DNA from: Boswellia sacra | Lineage: Eukaryota > Streptophyta > Magnoliopsida > Sapindales > Burseraceae | Reading direction: 5' to 3' | Assembly (NCBI GenBank): GCA_013180625.2 | Contig: SNVD02003164.1 | Location: 62,001 to 126,000 of the forward strand | DNA length: 64,000 nucleotides | In this document: one piece after another, positions 33,480 to 45,049 of the stretch | Position numbering within the stretch: the first letter of the stretch is position 1 | Layout: every line of letters starts with the position of its first letter | Position numbers and translations under genes: made by a program | The notes under the pieces: model-generated | What the model was told of the DNA's origin: nothing | Database searches by the model: none | The model's input: the letters and a program-made list of their open reading frames with translations, nothing else

Positions 33480-34486
33480 TCCTCTCATCTCACTGTAAGT
33501 TGGGCAATCCTGAGCTAAGTGTTCCAACTCTCCACAAACAAAACATGTATCTTGTGATTCAACCTTAGCAACCATGTGGGTGACCTTCCTATCTTTGGTT
33601 TTTAATACTTCCAATTCCCTAGTTAAGACTTCTAATTGGGCTTTAAGTTTGTCCTCTTCCCTAAGATGGTAAATTCCACTAGGTCGTGACCTATTTGTGC
33701 TATCTGTAGCACTAGGTCCAGTCCATGTGTGGGCTTTTTTAGCTAAGTCTTTGAGGAATTCTATGGCTTCCTCAGGTCTTTTTGAAGAAACTCCCCATTA
33801 CACATCATCTCAACAGATTGGCGCTCCCTAATTGTGAGTCCCTCATAGAAGTAACTAACCAAGCGCGAATTTTCATACCCATGATAAGGACACATGTTTA
33901 ACAACTCTTTAAATCTCTCCCAAGTTTGGTACAAGGTTTCACTATCTTTTTGGAAGAAAGAGGAAATTTGTCTTTTTAGGTCGTTAGTCTTATGTTGTGG
34001 GAAATATTTATTGAAAAATACTTGGGTCATTTCTGCCCAAGTTCCTATAGATCTCGGCCTCAAAGAGTATAACTAACTCTTTGCTTTGTCTTTTAAGGAG
34101 AAAGGGAAAAATTTTAACCTAACAGAATCTATGGCATTGGCATGACTATGAAAGTTACCTACTACTTCTTCAAATTCCCTTACATGGACATAAGGGTTTT
34201 CACTATCTAAACCATGAAAAGTTGCTAAAAGGTGTATCATCCTAGGGTGGAAGTCCAGTTTTGCTATGTTAGGTGGAAATATGATACATGATGGTGTGGT
34301 TGTGCGGGTAGGATGTAAGTAATCTTTTAGAGTTTTAATGGGGCTATCCTCATGTTGACTCATTGTATCAGAATTAGAAGATGAAGATGAACTAAGATTT
34401 GGATTATCTTCGGTTACAAAATCTTGTTGTGGTTCTAATTCTGATTTTTTCATAAATCTCCCTCGTTTGTCTCTAGATTGCTTCAT
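33480..34486 (-). pseudogene. Athila-type gag, broken
   Basis: The ATG at 34486 opens a 137-codon frame (MKQSRDKRGRFMKKSE...) ending at a TAG where the family has Trp. The same frame then continues with LRPRSIGTWAEMTQVFFNKY and RFKELLNMCPYHGY, typical of the Retrotrans_gag domain. A frameshift lies near 33780. A zinc knuckle, CFVCGELEHLAQDC (33545-33504), follows in another frame. Gag forms the virus-like particle and packages the RNA. Confidence 0.85.
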
Positions 34487-34613
34487 ACATCCTCACAATT
34501 TGTTTTTCTCTTTTTTTTTTTTTTTTTTACACACGAGAAAGTTCTCAATTGAGGTCAAAAAGCAATTAAAAAAAGATTAGAGAGAATAAGAGAAAAAGAA
34601 AAATTAAAAGAAA

Positions 34614-35045
34614 CAAGGCGGCAAAGCCGACATTTGACAAGTATATATAAAAAAAAGAAAATAAAACAAAGAAGGTGGCAAAGCCGACCTTTGACAAGTA
34701 TATATAAAATAAAGAAAATAAAATAAACAAGGTGGCAAAGCTAACCTTTGACAACTATATGCAGAATATAAAATAAAATAAACAAGGTGGCAAAGCCAAC
34801 CTTTAACAAGTAAAATAATAATAATAATAATAAGGGAGCAAAGCCGTCCTTTAACAAGTAAAATAAAATAAACAAGTAAAAAAAATAAACAAGGTGGCAA
34901 AGCCATCCTTTAACAAGTAAAATAAAATAAGGCAGCAAAGCCGCCTTTAACAAGTAAAATAAAATAAACAAGTAAAATAAACAAGGTGGCAAAGCCTTCC
35001 TTTAAAAGAAAATAAACAAGGTGGCAAAGCCAACCTTTAACAAGC
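34614..35045. repeat. Tandem repeats in the 5' leader of the Athila-like element
   Basis: About nine imperfect units of 40-60 bases, each with the core GGTGGCAAAGCCAACCTTTAA followed by an A/T spacer such as CAAGTAAAATAAAATAAA. The core is more conserved than the spacer. A shorter array of AAAGTAGGCAAAGTTAGG-type units follows at 35055-35150. The run of Leu/Tyr/Phe frames on the minus strand is a by-product of the repeats. Confidence 0.85.
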
Positions 35046-35205
35046 AAAAGAAATAAGGTTAGGTATAGTTAGCAAATTAGTCAAAGTTAGGCAAATTTGA
35101 CAAATTAGGCAAAGTAGACAAGGTTAGGCAAAGTAGGCCAAGTTAGGCCAAAGAAGAAAAAAAAATGAAATGAAAAATACAAACCGTCTTTCGTCTATTT
35201 TACCT

Positions 35206-35223
35206 CCCCAGCAACGGCGCCAA
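35206..35223 (-). promoter_or_regulatory. Primer-binding site (tRNA-Asp) of the Athila-like element
   Basis: Read on the minus strand this is TGGCGCCGTTGCTGGGGA, complementary to the 3' end of plant tRNA-Asp except for one base. It lies a few bases inside the LTR end, as expected for minus-strand DNA priming. Confidence 0.88.
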
Positions 35224-35227
35224 ATTT

Positions 35228-36846
35228 TGATTACGCCCAAAATATACCGCGGTTATTGTAGTATAAGTTGAGGTGTCGTATCCACAAGGAGACTTTTGAC
35301 AAAATAGGTTGGTAAAACAAAAATATTAAAAAGATAACAAAGATGTAAAATTTAACTTTAAAGCGATTGGTTCTAAAGATATTACAATATTTAATAATTG
35401 AAAACAATTGATGGTAATTAAGAGGTAAGGCATCGAGAATCATTTATATGTTTTGTAAATCTAATCCCCACTTTGATTCAACAATTATAACTCAATTGAA
35501 AGTTTCACATCCCAAACAATCAATCAGAAAATATGTATAGTATAGCACAATTAATAAACACATGTATTTGATATGCATAAACTCTTTACAAGCAATATAT
35601 ATCAACAATATTCATCCTTACAAGTTATCCAAGAGCGACAATATATCACATGACAATATTGCAGTAAAAGACTAACTCACAAAACGAAACTACCAGTAAC
35701 AATTATAATTCAACACGAAATCACATAAAGAAAGCATGACTGAATTTATATAAAATCGAGAAGTATAATTTCTGGATTTAAAAAGAAATCACAAGATGAG
35801 AAAGAGTTTAAATCATAACAAACATACATACTTTATAGCCCTTGAGGAAGAATCAAAGTGGAGAAGTAGATGAACTACACATATAATTTCATCTCTAGCT
35901 TTACCAAGAATTCTAACCTAAGTTACAATTCATTACCATCATTTGTAAAGAGAAATACAAGAGAAAATTGTAATACACAATGATATAATAAAATTCTCAG
36001 CCTCCCCCCATTCAACTCCTCAAGTTTGTCCTTATATAAGTGATGAAATGGAACTATTATACCAAACTTTCCACCAATTCTTCCACATTTTCGTCTACCA
36101 AACTTTTCATCAACTTGCAGCACGTTTTTGACTTTCAAATTGATTGAATTGAGCTTTATGGTAAACATGAAAGTTGTAGCATTTTGTCTCAGCTTTCCAT
36201 AGCCACTGGATTCATGCAATTTGGATAAGTATTCTCTGAGATATGGTCCAAATACCAAACATTGGTCAACTTTTCACCAAACCTTCCACATTTTTGGTCA
36301 CCAAACATTCCACCAACTCGTAGCAGATTTTTGACCACCAAACTGATCGAATTGGGCTTTCTGTTAAACATGAAAGTTGTAGCATTATGTATTAGCTTTC
36401 CATGGCCACTAGATTCAAGCAATTTGGACAAGTGTTGGCTGAGATATGACCCAAATACCGGACATGGGTTGGGCTGAGCAACAACTACAATTTGGTTTTC
36501 TTGTGTCTCAATTTTGGCCCATCAAATGTTGGATTTGGGCTTTTGATTGTTCTTCAACTTTGTGTAAGATTGAGTCATGTTGCTCCAGGTTCAAGAATCT
36601 CTTCATTTTGATCCATAGATTGAGAGTTATGTCCATTTTATAATCCTGCAAAATGATTTTCATTAGTCACAATTTAGGGACAACACTTTATTTCAAGATA
36701 AAGACTAAAGAAAATGCAAAAGAATTGAAACAAATATAAAAGAGGTATAAGCAAAATAATTATGCTAAAATATCATAAAAGTTTATAATACTGACTAATT
36801 AACATTAATTATTTATGCTTAATAGTGTACTTTCATACGTTTATCA
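35228..36846 (-). repeat. 5' LTR of the Athila-like element
   Basis: On the plus strand it begins TGATTACGCCC and ends ACGTTTATCA, giving TG...CA borders over about 1.6 kb. The inner border touches the primer site. Internally it contains two related stretches near 36120-36250 and 36300-36440 (ATGAAAGTTGTAGCATT, CTTTCCATRGCCACT), an imperfect tandem duplication. It shares motifs with the solo LTR at 40085-41613. No second copy of this LTR exists in the window. Confidence 0.8.
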
Positions 36847-36859
36847 GGAAGGGAGGATG

Positions 36860-37830
36860 GATACGCTTGAGGAGAAGGTTCAATTGATGCAGAGTGATCT
36901 CAGCCTGTCAAGGATGGGTTGGCCAAAGTGCAGTTCCTAGAGCAGGGCATGGCGGCAATCCTGGATAAGTTGGAAACCTTGATAGCCGAAGGAAAAGAAA
37001 ATACCCATCGGTGTCCATCAACGTCAAAATAAAAAACCCCCATGGAGGAGATAAGAGGAGGAACGCTTGTAGTCGTCACCGGTGGAGGTGGAAATGAGGA
37101 CTCAGGGAGAGGAGACATCAGGACCTATCGCATCGAGATGCTGACATATGACAGTGGAGATCTGGATGAGTGGGTGTATCGAGTGGAACACTACTTCTCG
37201 TTGATTCGAATGTCAGAAAAGGAGAAGTTAATCACGAACGTCGTGTCGATGGAAGGCGAAGCTTTCGCCTAGCACTAGTTGGAGGACTTACAGCAGGCGT
37301 TCCGACCGTGGGGGAAGTTGAAGACCCTGCTATTAGAATGTTTTTGAGAGAACCAAGAAGGAGTTTCGGAGTAGTTCTTGACTCTTCGGTAAGAGGGGAC
37401 TGTCCAAGAATACCGATGACAGTTCGAGAAAATAGCCTCGACGATGGGGGAGGTGCCGAGACATATACCAGAAGGCCAGTTCATCAATGGATTGAGGCCT
37501 GATCTGAGGGCTGAGTTGAGAGCTTTTAGGCCCGTTGGGCTGGATCGGATCATGGGCCTGGCCCAGAAATTGGAGAGTAAAAATGCTATTCTGAAAAGTT
37601 GGAAATTCGGTTCTGCTTCAAGTGAAAGAAGGGTTGTCTCCGATTTTGGTTATCCACAGTCGAAGGACACCAACCCCTATGGCAGCAAGACAACATTAAT
37701 GCCAGAAAAAGTCCTTGGAAAAAAACTAGAGTTCCAATTCCATCGATTAACTAATGCTGAGTTGTAATCAAAACGGGAGAGAGGCTTATGTTACCATTGT
37801 GACAAAAAATTTCATCCAGGCGACCGCTGT
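36860..37830 (+). pseudogene. Chromovirus gag with zinc knuckle, broken
   Basis: It starts with a coiled-coil-like segment (MDTLEEKVQLMQSDLS) and continues through LTYDSGDLDEWVYRVEHYF, the usual gag capsid entry. Later segments appear in other frames, including a PEGQFINGLRPDLRAELRAF block near 37470-37530. A CCHC knuckle CYHCDKKFHPGDRC lies at 37789-37830. There is a stop near 37031 and frame changes near 37230-37440. Confidence 0.8.
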
Positions 37831-37989
37831 AAATTCAAGGAGTTGCAGGTGATTGTGGTGCAAGGAGAAATTGAGATGGCCGAAATGAAAGAAGAACCAA
37901 CCATAGAGAACAATGAGCAGAGTGCAACTAATTTAGGGGTGGTAGAGCTGTCTATGAATTCAGTAGTGGGGCTGACATCTCTTAAAACT

Positions 37990-39998
37990 ATCTAGTTAAC
38001 AGAGGAAGTAGGAGGGGTAGAAGCAGTGGTACTTATCGATCTTGGGGTGACCCATAATTTTATTTACCATACCTTGGTTAAAAAACTTTCACTGCCCATG
38101 GACAACACTAATGGTTATAGGGTCTTACTGGGCACCAGAACTCCAATTAAGGGATAAGAGGTCTGCAAGAATGTAAAATTGAGTCTGCAAGGTTTGATTA
38201 TTGTGGATGAATTTCTTCCTTTGGATTTGGCTGGTTCAGATATTGTTTTGGGAATGTCATGGTTGGAAAACTTAGGCGCGATTAAGTTTGACTGCAAAGC
38301 TTTGACAATAGAATTCCAGGTTGATAGGGCTAGAGTTAAACTACAAGGGGACCCAGGCCTATGCAAAAGTCAAGCTTCCTTGAAGAGTTTGATGAAAGCA
38401 GCAAAAGGTGGAGGGCAAGGAGTTTTTACTGGAGTTAAATTCCCTATCTGTTGAGACTAAATCTGAGCATCCAGAAGTTCATCAAGCAGTGAGAGAGGTA
38501 CTTCATGATTACTAGTCAGTATTTGAGCTGCCCCAAGGGTTATCCCCTAGTAGAGGACACGAACATGCTATAGTTTTAAATGAGGGGATGCAACCAGTGA
38601 GTGTGAAACCGTACCGTTATCCACAAATTCAAAAGGATGAAATTGAGAAGTTTGTGCAGGAAATGTTGGCTGTTGGTGTGATAAGGCTAGAAGCAGTCCC
38701 TTCTCAAGTCCAGTGCTATTGTTTAAGAAGAAGGATGGGAGTTGGCGATTTTGTGTCGACTATGTCCTAAATCAAGCCACTGTACCCGATAAGTACCTTA
38801 TCCCCATCATTGATGAACTTTTAGATGAGTTATATAGAGCTTGTGTATTTTCCAAATTGGACCTTAAATCGGGATATCACCAAATTCGAGTGAAGGCAGA
38901 AGATGTTTTAAGACATCATTCCGTACTCATAATCGTCATTATGAATTTTTAGTGATGCCTTTTGGTCTTACTAATGCACCATCTACGTTTCAAGCTATAA
39001 TGAATGATGTTTTTAGGAATTTTCTACAAAAATTTGTATTGGTCTTTTTCGATGACATTTTATTTTATAGCAAAAGCATGGCTGAACATGTACAACATTT
39101 GAGATTGGTGTTGGAGACTCTTAGGCATCATCAATTATATGCCAACCATAAAAAATGCATTTTTGCTCAGGATAGAGTGGAGTACCTGGGGCACATAATC
39201 TCTGGAGATGGGGTGGCGGTTGACAATTCTAAGGTGGAAGTAATGCAACAATGGCCCACCCCTAGAAATTTGAAGGAGTTGAGGGGGTTCCTTGGATTAA
39301 TGGGCTATTATAGGAAATTTGTGGAAGGATATGGTAATATAGCCTCTCCTTTGATAGAACAACTTAAGAAGGATAATTTTGGATGGAATGACCGGGCTGA
39401 GGAAGCTTTCCAGCAGTTAAAAAGAGCTATGACCACAGTCCCGGTTTTGGCTCTTCCCGATTTTAGTCAACCATTTATTATGAAGATGGATGCATCGGGG
39501 AGTGGATTGGGGGCTATTTTGATGCAAGGGCAGCGACCAATTGCTTATTACAGCCATGTACTTCCCCAACGTGCTCGTTTGAAGTTGATATAGAAGAGAG
39601 AATTGATGGTTGTTGCTTTGGCAATACAAAAATGGTGACCTTATTTACTGGGTAGAAAGTTTATAGTAAAAACTGATCAGAGGAGTCTTAAGTTCTTGTT
39701 GGATCAGAGGTTAGTTGCTGAGGAACATAAAAAATGATTGTCTAAATTGATGGGATTTGACTTTGAGATACACTACCATCCCGATCTTAAAAATAAAGTT
39801 GTAGATGCTTTATCTCGTCAACCGGAATATACTGCTCTTTCTTTATCTCCTACCTTTGATAGTAGCCTGATACAAAAAGAAGTAGAAGCTGATGATGAAA
39901 TGAGGCAACTCAAGGACTCCATCTTGGCTGGAACAACAAAATCAAAAGGTTATGTAGTGATTCAAGACCAGCTATTTTATAAGGGCAAATTGGTGTAG
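37990..39998 (+). pseudogene. Chromovirus protease, reverse transcriptase and RNase H, broken
   Basis: The protease site reads VLIDLGVTHNFIYH (38030-38070), with DLG where chromoviruses normally have D-S/T-G. Reverse transcriptase begins [16 protein letters not shown] and includes [30 protein letters not shown] and the catalytic FFDD at 39045-39056. RNase H shows [17 protein letters not shown] and VKTDQRSLKFLLDQR. Stops at about 38156, 38452, 38513, 38769, 38952, 39592, 39639 and 39735 and several frame changes interrupt it. Confidence 0.88.
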
Positions 39999-39999
39999 G

Positions 40000-42300
40000 T
40001 TAGTGGTCAGAAATCATTCCAAAATTATTAAAGGAGTTCCATGACAGTCCTTTGAGGGGACATTCAGGTTTGTTAAAGACCATATGACACATCCGAAAAA
40101 GGATTGTCTCCCAAGTATAGGAGTGTCGAAGTAATAAAACCCGGTGAGATCGGGGTCGATCCACGAGGAAGGAGATTTTAGCGTTACAAATTATAAGTTA
40201 AGCAAATATGATATGAATAATTGAAAGAAATGATAAGATAATCTCAACAAATATGTAAAGATGGTAGGTGGTATTACCGACCATTCAAATATAAAACAAA
40301 AAGCAAGAGGAGGTAAAACCATCCATGGAAATAGGTGGTATAACCAACCATAGTAAATTAAAGAACAATTTCATAAGGTGGTAGAACCTACCATAGTAAA
40401 TAAAATAAAAAGTTCATAAACAATAGAATAATTAAAATACAAGAGGAATTAACACAATAACAATGAAGGCTAAGGTTAGGGGATCCGCCCTTGATATTTC
40501 AAATAAGGATAATTAACCCATTTTAGTTATATGAATTATATTTGTTTCATTACCAATATTTATACCACTTCTTGTAAATGGGTTCAAGCATCCAATGTGC
40601 CAATCATCATATGTCTACAACAAATCAAGGTTCCTAACTAGATTCGTGTCGGTAAGGAAAAACCATACATCATCTAGAAAGAATCCAAGCATTTGATGTG
40701 CCAAGGATTGTCGACAATGGATCAAGACCTCCACTTTACGAGTGGTGTCAAGATTGATTAAGAAATTAAATATAAATCATATTGAATAAACATTATAAGA
40801 TTAAGATTATTAAGCACATATTAAGGGTTAGAGAATCCTTATTCTCATATCAAGGGTTTCACCCTTTCACCTTAGCAAAAGAGAAATTAGAAGAACATTA
40901 TAATAGAAAGAAAATAAAATGCAAGAAAAAGGAAATTCATTAATAACATAAACACACAAAACACAATACAAGATCCTAGCCAAAGCCAAAATGTTCCAGC
41001 CAAGGCCAAGATGCCCTAATGGGTCACAAGGCACCTCTATTTATAGATACATCCAGGGGCAAACTTGTCAAATTACAAGGGCATAATTGTCAAATATTAG
41101 TTGTAAATATCTTTGACAATTGGGATCATTAGGCACCGACTTTGACCATCAATTTTGACATCGAAATGTTGTGAATTTTAATCACATGTCTTCATGAAAG
41201 TTGTAGATATTTCTCTCAGCTTTCTAGAACATATTGATTTGCACAATTTGGATACGTATTTTGAGAGATACGGTCCAAATACTGAGGCCTGGTCAGACTG
41301 GGCCGAGACTGTAGATGGGTTCACTTCAAGCCCAATTTTGGTCCACTAAGAGCCCGAATTTGATGATGTTGTGAAATGCAATCTTGTAGACAATTAAATC
41401 AGCTTTCCAAAACATTAAGAATTGCACCATTCTGATCTATAAATAGAGAGTTATGCCCATTTTACCGAACCTGTAACAAAACCAAAATTAAGAGAAATTA
41501 ATTCCAAAGATGCAAATGCTACAAATATGCTTAAGTTGAGGAATTTAATGACACTATTAATGCAATATGATGAACTAAACTCTTATTAAACATGCATATT
41601 TAAGTGTTCATCACCATACAACGCATTTCTCATGAATTCTATTAGAAGGGAATGAAAAAGAACATCAAAGCTATGTGGAGTCATGTGGGATTTGTCAACA
41701 AAATAAATATTTGGCAATATATCCAGCTGGTCTTATCCAGCCTATTCCTATTCCTAGCCTGGTTTGGGAAGACATTACAATGGATTTCGTGGAGGGTTTG
41801 CCCAAGTCCGAGGGGTATGACACTATTCTAGTAGTAGTGGATCGGCTAAGCAAATTTGGCCATTTGCTAACCTGTTCATTAGGGAGGTGGTGAGGCTTCA
41901 TGGTATACCCCGTTCTATAATTACGGATAGGGACCGTGTATTCCTTAGTTTGTTTTGGAAGGAGTTGTTCAAAATGCATGGAACAACACTCAATAGAAGT
42001 ACTGCTTATCGCCCTCAATCTGATGGACAGTTCGAGATGGTCAATAGGTGTTTGGAGACATATTTGAGATGCTTTGTGGGAGACAAACTGAAACAGTGGA
42101 CAAAATGGCTTCCTTGGGTAAAATTTTGGTATAACGCAACCTATTTTGTTTCAGCCAAGTCCACCCCCTTTAAACTGTTGTATGGACGTGATCCGCCCCC
42201 ATTAGTCTACTTCAATCATGGTTCTACTGCTGTTAATTCTGTAGAACAGCCGTTGGAGGAACGGGATGCCATATTAGATGAACAAAAACACCAACTCTAG
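40000..42300 (+). pseudogene. Chromovirus integrase, split by a solo LTR
   Basis: Left of the solo LTR the zinc-binding region starts (SPLRGHSGLLKT). Right of it the sequence resumes with [16 protein letters not shown] and CGICQQNKY. The catalytic core has [16 protein letters not shown] (first Asp), SIITDRDRVFLSLFWKE (second Asp) and SDGQFEMVNRCLETYLR (Glu). About 15 residues between the GHL and [10 protein letters not shown] segments are missing. The C-terminal part continues past 42300 with VGDWVYLKLQPYRQ before the chromodomain. Confidence 0.88.
40085..41613 (-). repeat. Solo LTR nested in the chromovirus integrase
   Basis: It begins TGACACATCCG and ends GTGTTCATCA, with the 5-bp target duplication CCATA at 40080-40084 and 41614-41618. 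Removing the LTR and one CCATA rejoins the integrase reading. Near its left end GTCGATCCACGAGGAAGGAG resembles the corresponding part of the LTR at 35228, so the two belong to related families and probably share minus orientation. A solo LTR arises when recombination between two LTRs deletes the interior. Confidence 0.92.
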
Positions 42301-42546
42301 GTTGCTCAAGAAAGGATGAACAAAACAGCAGATGGAAAGCGCAAAGATGTCCAATTTCAGGTGGGGGATTGGGTTTATTTGAAACTGCAGCCCTATCGCC
42401 AAAAATCTTTGACTCGATAGAGGAATGAAAAGCTTAGCCCTCATTTCTATAGACCTTTTCTACTGGAATCTCAGATTGGACAGGTTGCTTATAAACTCAA
42501 ATTACCCTCAAACTCATCCATACATCCCGTCTTTCATGTTTTTCAA

Positions 42547-42805
42547 TTGAGAAAGGCAGTGGGATCTTTTCATATGTCTCCCCTTATTCCCCCACAAATT
42601 ACTAAGGACATGGAGTTGCTAGCAAAACCAAAAGCTGTCAAGGGCTTCCGCCAGTCCAGGGATAATCTTGGCACTAATTCTGAAGTACTCATTAAGTGGG
42701 AAGGTCTACCTGATTTTAAAGTAACTTGGGAGAATTTTGAACTGTTGAAGAATCAGTTTCCTGACTTACACCTTGAAGACAAGGTGGATGTTTGGGCGGG
42801 GGTAA
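42547..42805 (+). pseudogene. Chromodomain end of the chromovirus polyprotein
   Basis: The reading VLIKWEGLPDFKVTWENFE and LLKNQFPDLHLEDKV is the C-terminal chromodomain typical of chromoviruses, thought to guide integration by binding chromatin marks. The natural end of the protein should lie near 42800. The open frame running on to 42993 crosses the polypurine tract into LTR sequence and is not meaningful. Confidence 0.85.
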
Positions 42806-43267
42806 TGATAGGTTCATGGCTAGACCTTCAATTAAGTTCACTTATTCTAGGTGCAAGAAGTGAATTTAGAATTAGGTGCCCGTTTGTTTTCTTTTTCCTT
42901 TTGCTTCCTTTTGTTGTTAAGTTTGTTATGCTGGGAATAAGGTTTGGGGACTGGGAGTTAGTTATTTTATTGCTAAGCTGGAAAGGCTGCTGAGTTGGAA
43001 AGGAGGGCAAATTAGTTAAAGACTATTAAGGGAAAGAGGAGAGAGAGAGAGAAGGGGTAGAGGAATTCTATTAGCATTGTGTTCTGGGGAGAGCTGGTAG
43101 ACCTCTCGAAAGTCTGCTGCCTCACTCTATTGTTTTCTCTAATTTTCTGGAATATTGAAAGTTGATTCTTATTACTCTGTCTACTCAAGATACCATCATT
43201 CTAATTTCTTTTCTGTTTTTCTTGCTCTGGCTTGCTAATTGTGCTCAGTGTGAACTAGAACCTTACA
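42806..43267 (+). repeat. Probable 3' LTR of the chromovirus
   Basis: A purine-rich tract (GGGCGGGGGTAA) precedes TGATAGGTTC; the right border is placed at ACCTTACA, giving TG...CA. A GA-rich box and a CT-rich leader lie inside (43030-43220). The borders are inferred because no partner LTR is in the window. Confidence 0.5.
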
Positions 43268-43274
43268 GTTTACA

Positions 43275-43279
<5 letters not shown>

Positions 43280-43324
<45 letters not shown>
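43280..43324. repeat. (AT)n microsatellite
   Basis: An uninterrupted AT dinucleotide run of about 45 bases between the chromovirus and copia elements. Confidence 0.95.
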
Positions 43325-43327
<3 letters not shown>

Positions 43328-43440
43328 TCTAGCTAAATAACTCTTTGGTAATTTGTTTTTGACTATGTACTTACTAAATTTGGTACTTAAATCATAAACT
43401 GGTTCATATGCTGTGAGCAATTGTTTTGTGATCTGAAACC

Positions 43441-44019
43441 TGTTGAGTGTGGCTCATATGCAAGTGGGAGAGATCCCATATTGGTTAAGTTGCAAAGCAT
43501 AGGTCTTATGTGAGCTTATAAAAGAAGCCACATGGGAGAAATTTAATTGTCCCATTAGAAATTCTCTTCTCTTCTACCCCTTATATTTGTAAGGTCTCAC
43601 ATATAAGGCCTTATAGTTTAAGGGCCTTTCATTAAGGGCCTTTCATTAAGGACTTTAAAGTTTGTAATATTTACTTTTTCTCCCTTTGATTTGGGGTATT
43701 TGTAGTATTGCCCAATTGTTTGAGTAATTACAATTTAGCTCAACTATTCGAGTAATCACAGTTTGACCCAATAGTTATGGTATTTGTATTGTGGCCCAAA
43801 AGTTTGTAATTCTCTTTGGAGATAGTGGAAGGTTTCTTCAACGGTGCCCGAGGACGTACGTATTTATGCCGAACATCGTTAAATTTTGGTGTTCTTTCTA
43901 TCTTGCATTGTTGGTTGATTGGTTGCTTCTTTAGTTGTTATTATATTCAATTATCTAGCATAGTTTGTGGTTGTGCATTTTGGTTGTTCAGTTGGTTATC
44001 GCTTCCGTTGTGCGTAATA
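43441..44019 (+). repeat. 5' LTR of the copia element
   Basis: It begins TGTTGAGTGTGGCTCATATG and ends GTGCGTAATA. A promoter-like TTATAAAAGAAGCC lies at about 43518, where transcription would start downstream. Confidence 0.93.
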
Positions 44020-44021
44020 AT

Positions 44022-44034
44022 TGGTATCAGAGCC
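44022..44034 (+). promoter_or_regulatory. Primer-binding site (initiator tRNA-Met)
   Basis: TGGTATCAGAGCC, the standard plant copia primer site, two bases inside the LTR. Confidence 0.95.
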
Positions 44035-44185
44035 TAAGGTTGTGGGTAGTGAGTGACTATTTCATTGAAGCACTTGCTACTATTCTGGACTGTTGAATTT
44101 GGATTGCTAGTTATTGAATATAATAATTTGTTTGGAGCTTGGTTATTGGTGATTTGTGTATCGAGCTTATTTGTGAGAGGTAGTA

Positions 44186-45010
44186 ATGGCATCATCGTCA
44201 ACTGTACCGGAGAAGACAATGACTGTGACAAATGCAAAAATAGATGTTGAAAAATTTGATGGCCGAAATAATTTCGGCTTATGACAGAGTGAGATGTTGG
44301 ACGGGTTGTATCAGCATGATTTGGATATTGTTCTGGAAGAAACAAAACCAGAAGATATCAGTGCAAGAGATTGGACAGACTGAATATAAAAGCTGGTGGG
44401 TTGATTCGCTCATACTTATGTAGAGAACAGAAGAATTCATTTACAAAAGAGACATTTGCAAGCAAACTATGGAAGGCACTGGAAAACAAATATATGAAAA
44501 AAAGCAATGAGAATCGGTTGTACCTATTGAAAAGATTGTTTCGTCTCCAGTTGAAACCAGGTACGAGCATCAGTTCTCATATTGGTAAGTTTAATAAGTT
44601 AATTGCTGATTTGTTAAACTTAGATGAAACCTTCAAAGATGAAATTAAGGCTATGTTATTGATTGGCTCACTTCCGGATGAATTAGATCATTTGTGTATT
44701 ACTCTTATCCATGGGAAAGATAAACTATCTTTTGAAGAAGTTTGCTCTGCTTTGTTGAATTATGAAATTCGTAAGAAAGATCAAAGGGAAGATAGGGATG
44801 AGTTAGTAGATACATTGACAGTGAGAGGGCGTAGTCAAAGTAGGAAACCAGAAAAAAGAGGAAAATCTTGGTCGAAGGGTAGATTAGAAAAAGATGAGTG
44901 TGCCTTTTGTCGTGAGAAAGGGCATTGGAAGAAAGATTGTCCTAAGTTGAAAAAGAAAGATAAGGGCAAGCCTATTTCTGATGCATGTATTATTGAGCGT
45001 GAAGATGATA
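44186..45010 (+). pseudogene. Copia gag with zinc knuckle, frameshifted
   Basis: The ATG at 44186 starts MASSSTVPEKTMTVTNAKID; a TGA follows near 44284 and the frame changes before 44371. The main gag frame then reads SYLCREQKNSFTKETFASKL and RLFRLQLKPGTSISSHIGKF. The knuckle CAFCREKGHWKKDC is at 44899-44940, followed by a Lys-rich stretch. Confidence 0.88.
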
Positions 45011-45049
45011 GTGAGTCAGATATATATCTAGCTGGTCACCCATCCACTT

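Larger units (their letters stand above)
29447..36846 (-). mobile_element. Athila-like Ty3/gypsy retrotransposon, truncated at its 3' end
   Basis: Reading on the minus strand from right to left: 5' LTR (36846-35228), tRNA-Asp primer site, a leader with tandem repeats, gag, protease, reverse transcriptase, RNase H and integrase. The integrase ends abruptly at the (AAT)n run at 29446, so the env-like/spacer region and the 3' LTR typical of Athila elements are missing. All coding parts carry stops or frameshifts. A 40-odd-base stretch within the integrase end is duplicated in tandem (29446-29533). The right end borders chromovirus sequence, so this element appears inserted in or beside that one. 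Confidence 0.88.
36847..43267 (+). mobile_element. Chromodomain-bearing Ty3/gypsy element (chromovirus), 5'-truncated and decayed
   Basis: Plus-strand order gag, zinc knuckle, protease, reverse transcriptase, RNase H, integrase, chromodomain, then a probable 3' LTR. The 5' LTR is absent because Athila LTR sequence directly abuts the gag start at 36847. A solo LTR (40085-41613) splits the integrase zinc-binding region. Multiple stops and frameshifts mean it is inactive. Confidence 0.88.

Noticed and set aside
34566..34992. Leu/Phe/Tyr-rich frames resembling membrane proteins
   Set aside because: They are translations of the leader tandem repeats of the Athila-like element.
35206..35223. Sequence identical in style to a tRNA-Asp 3' end
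   Set aside because: Only the last ~18 bases match and it lies next to an LTR, so it is a primer-binding site, not a tRNA gene.
42828..43010. Open frames running past the chromodomain
   Set aside because: They cross the polypurine tract into LTR sequence.
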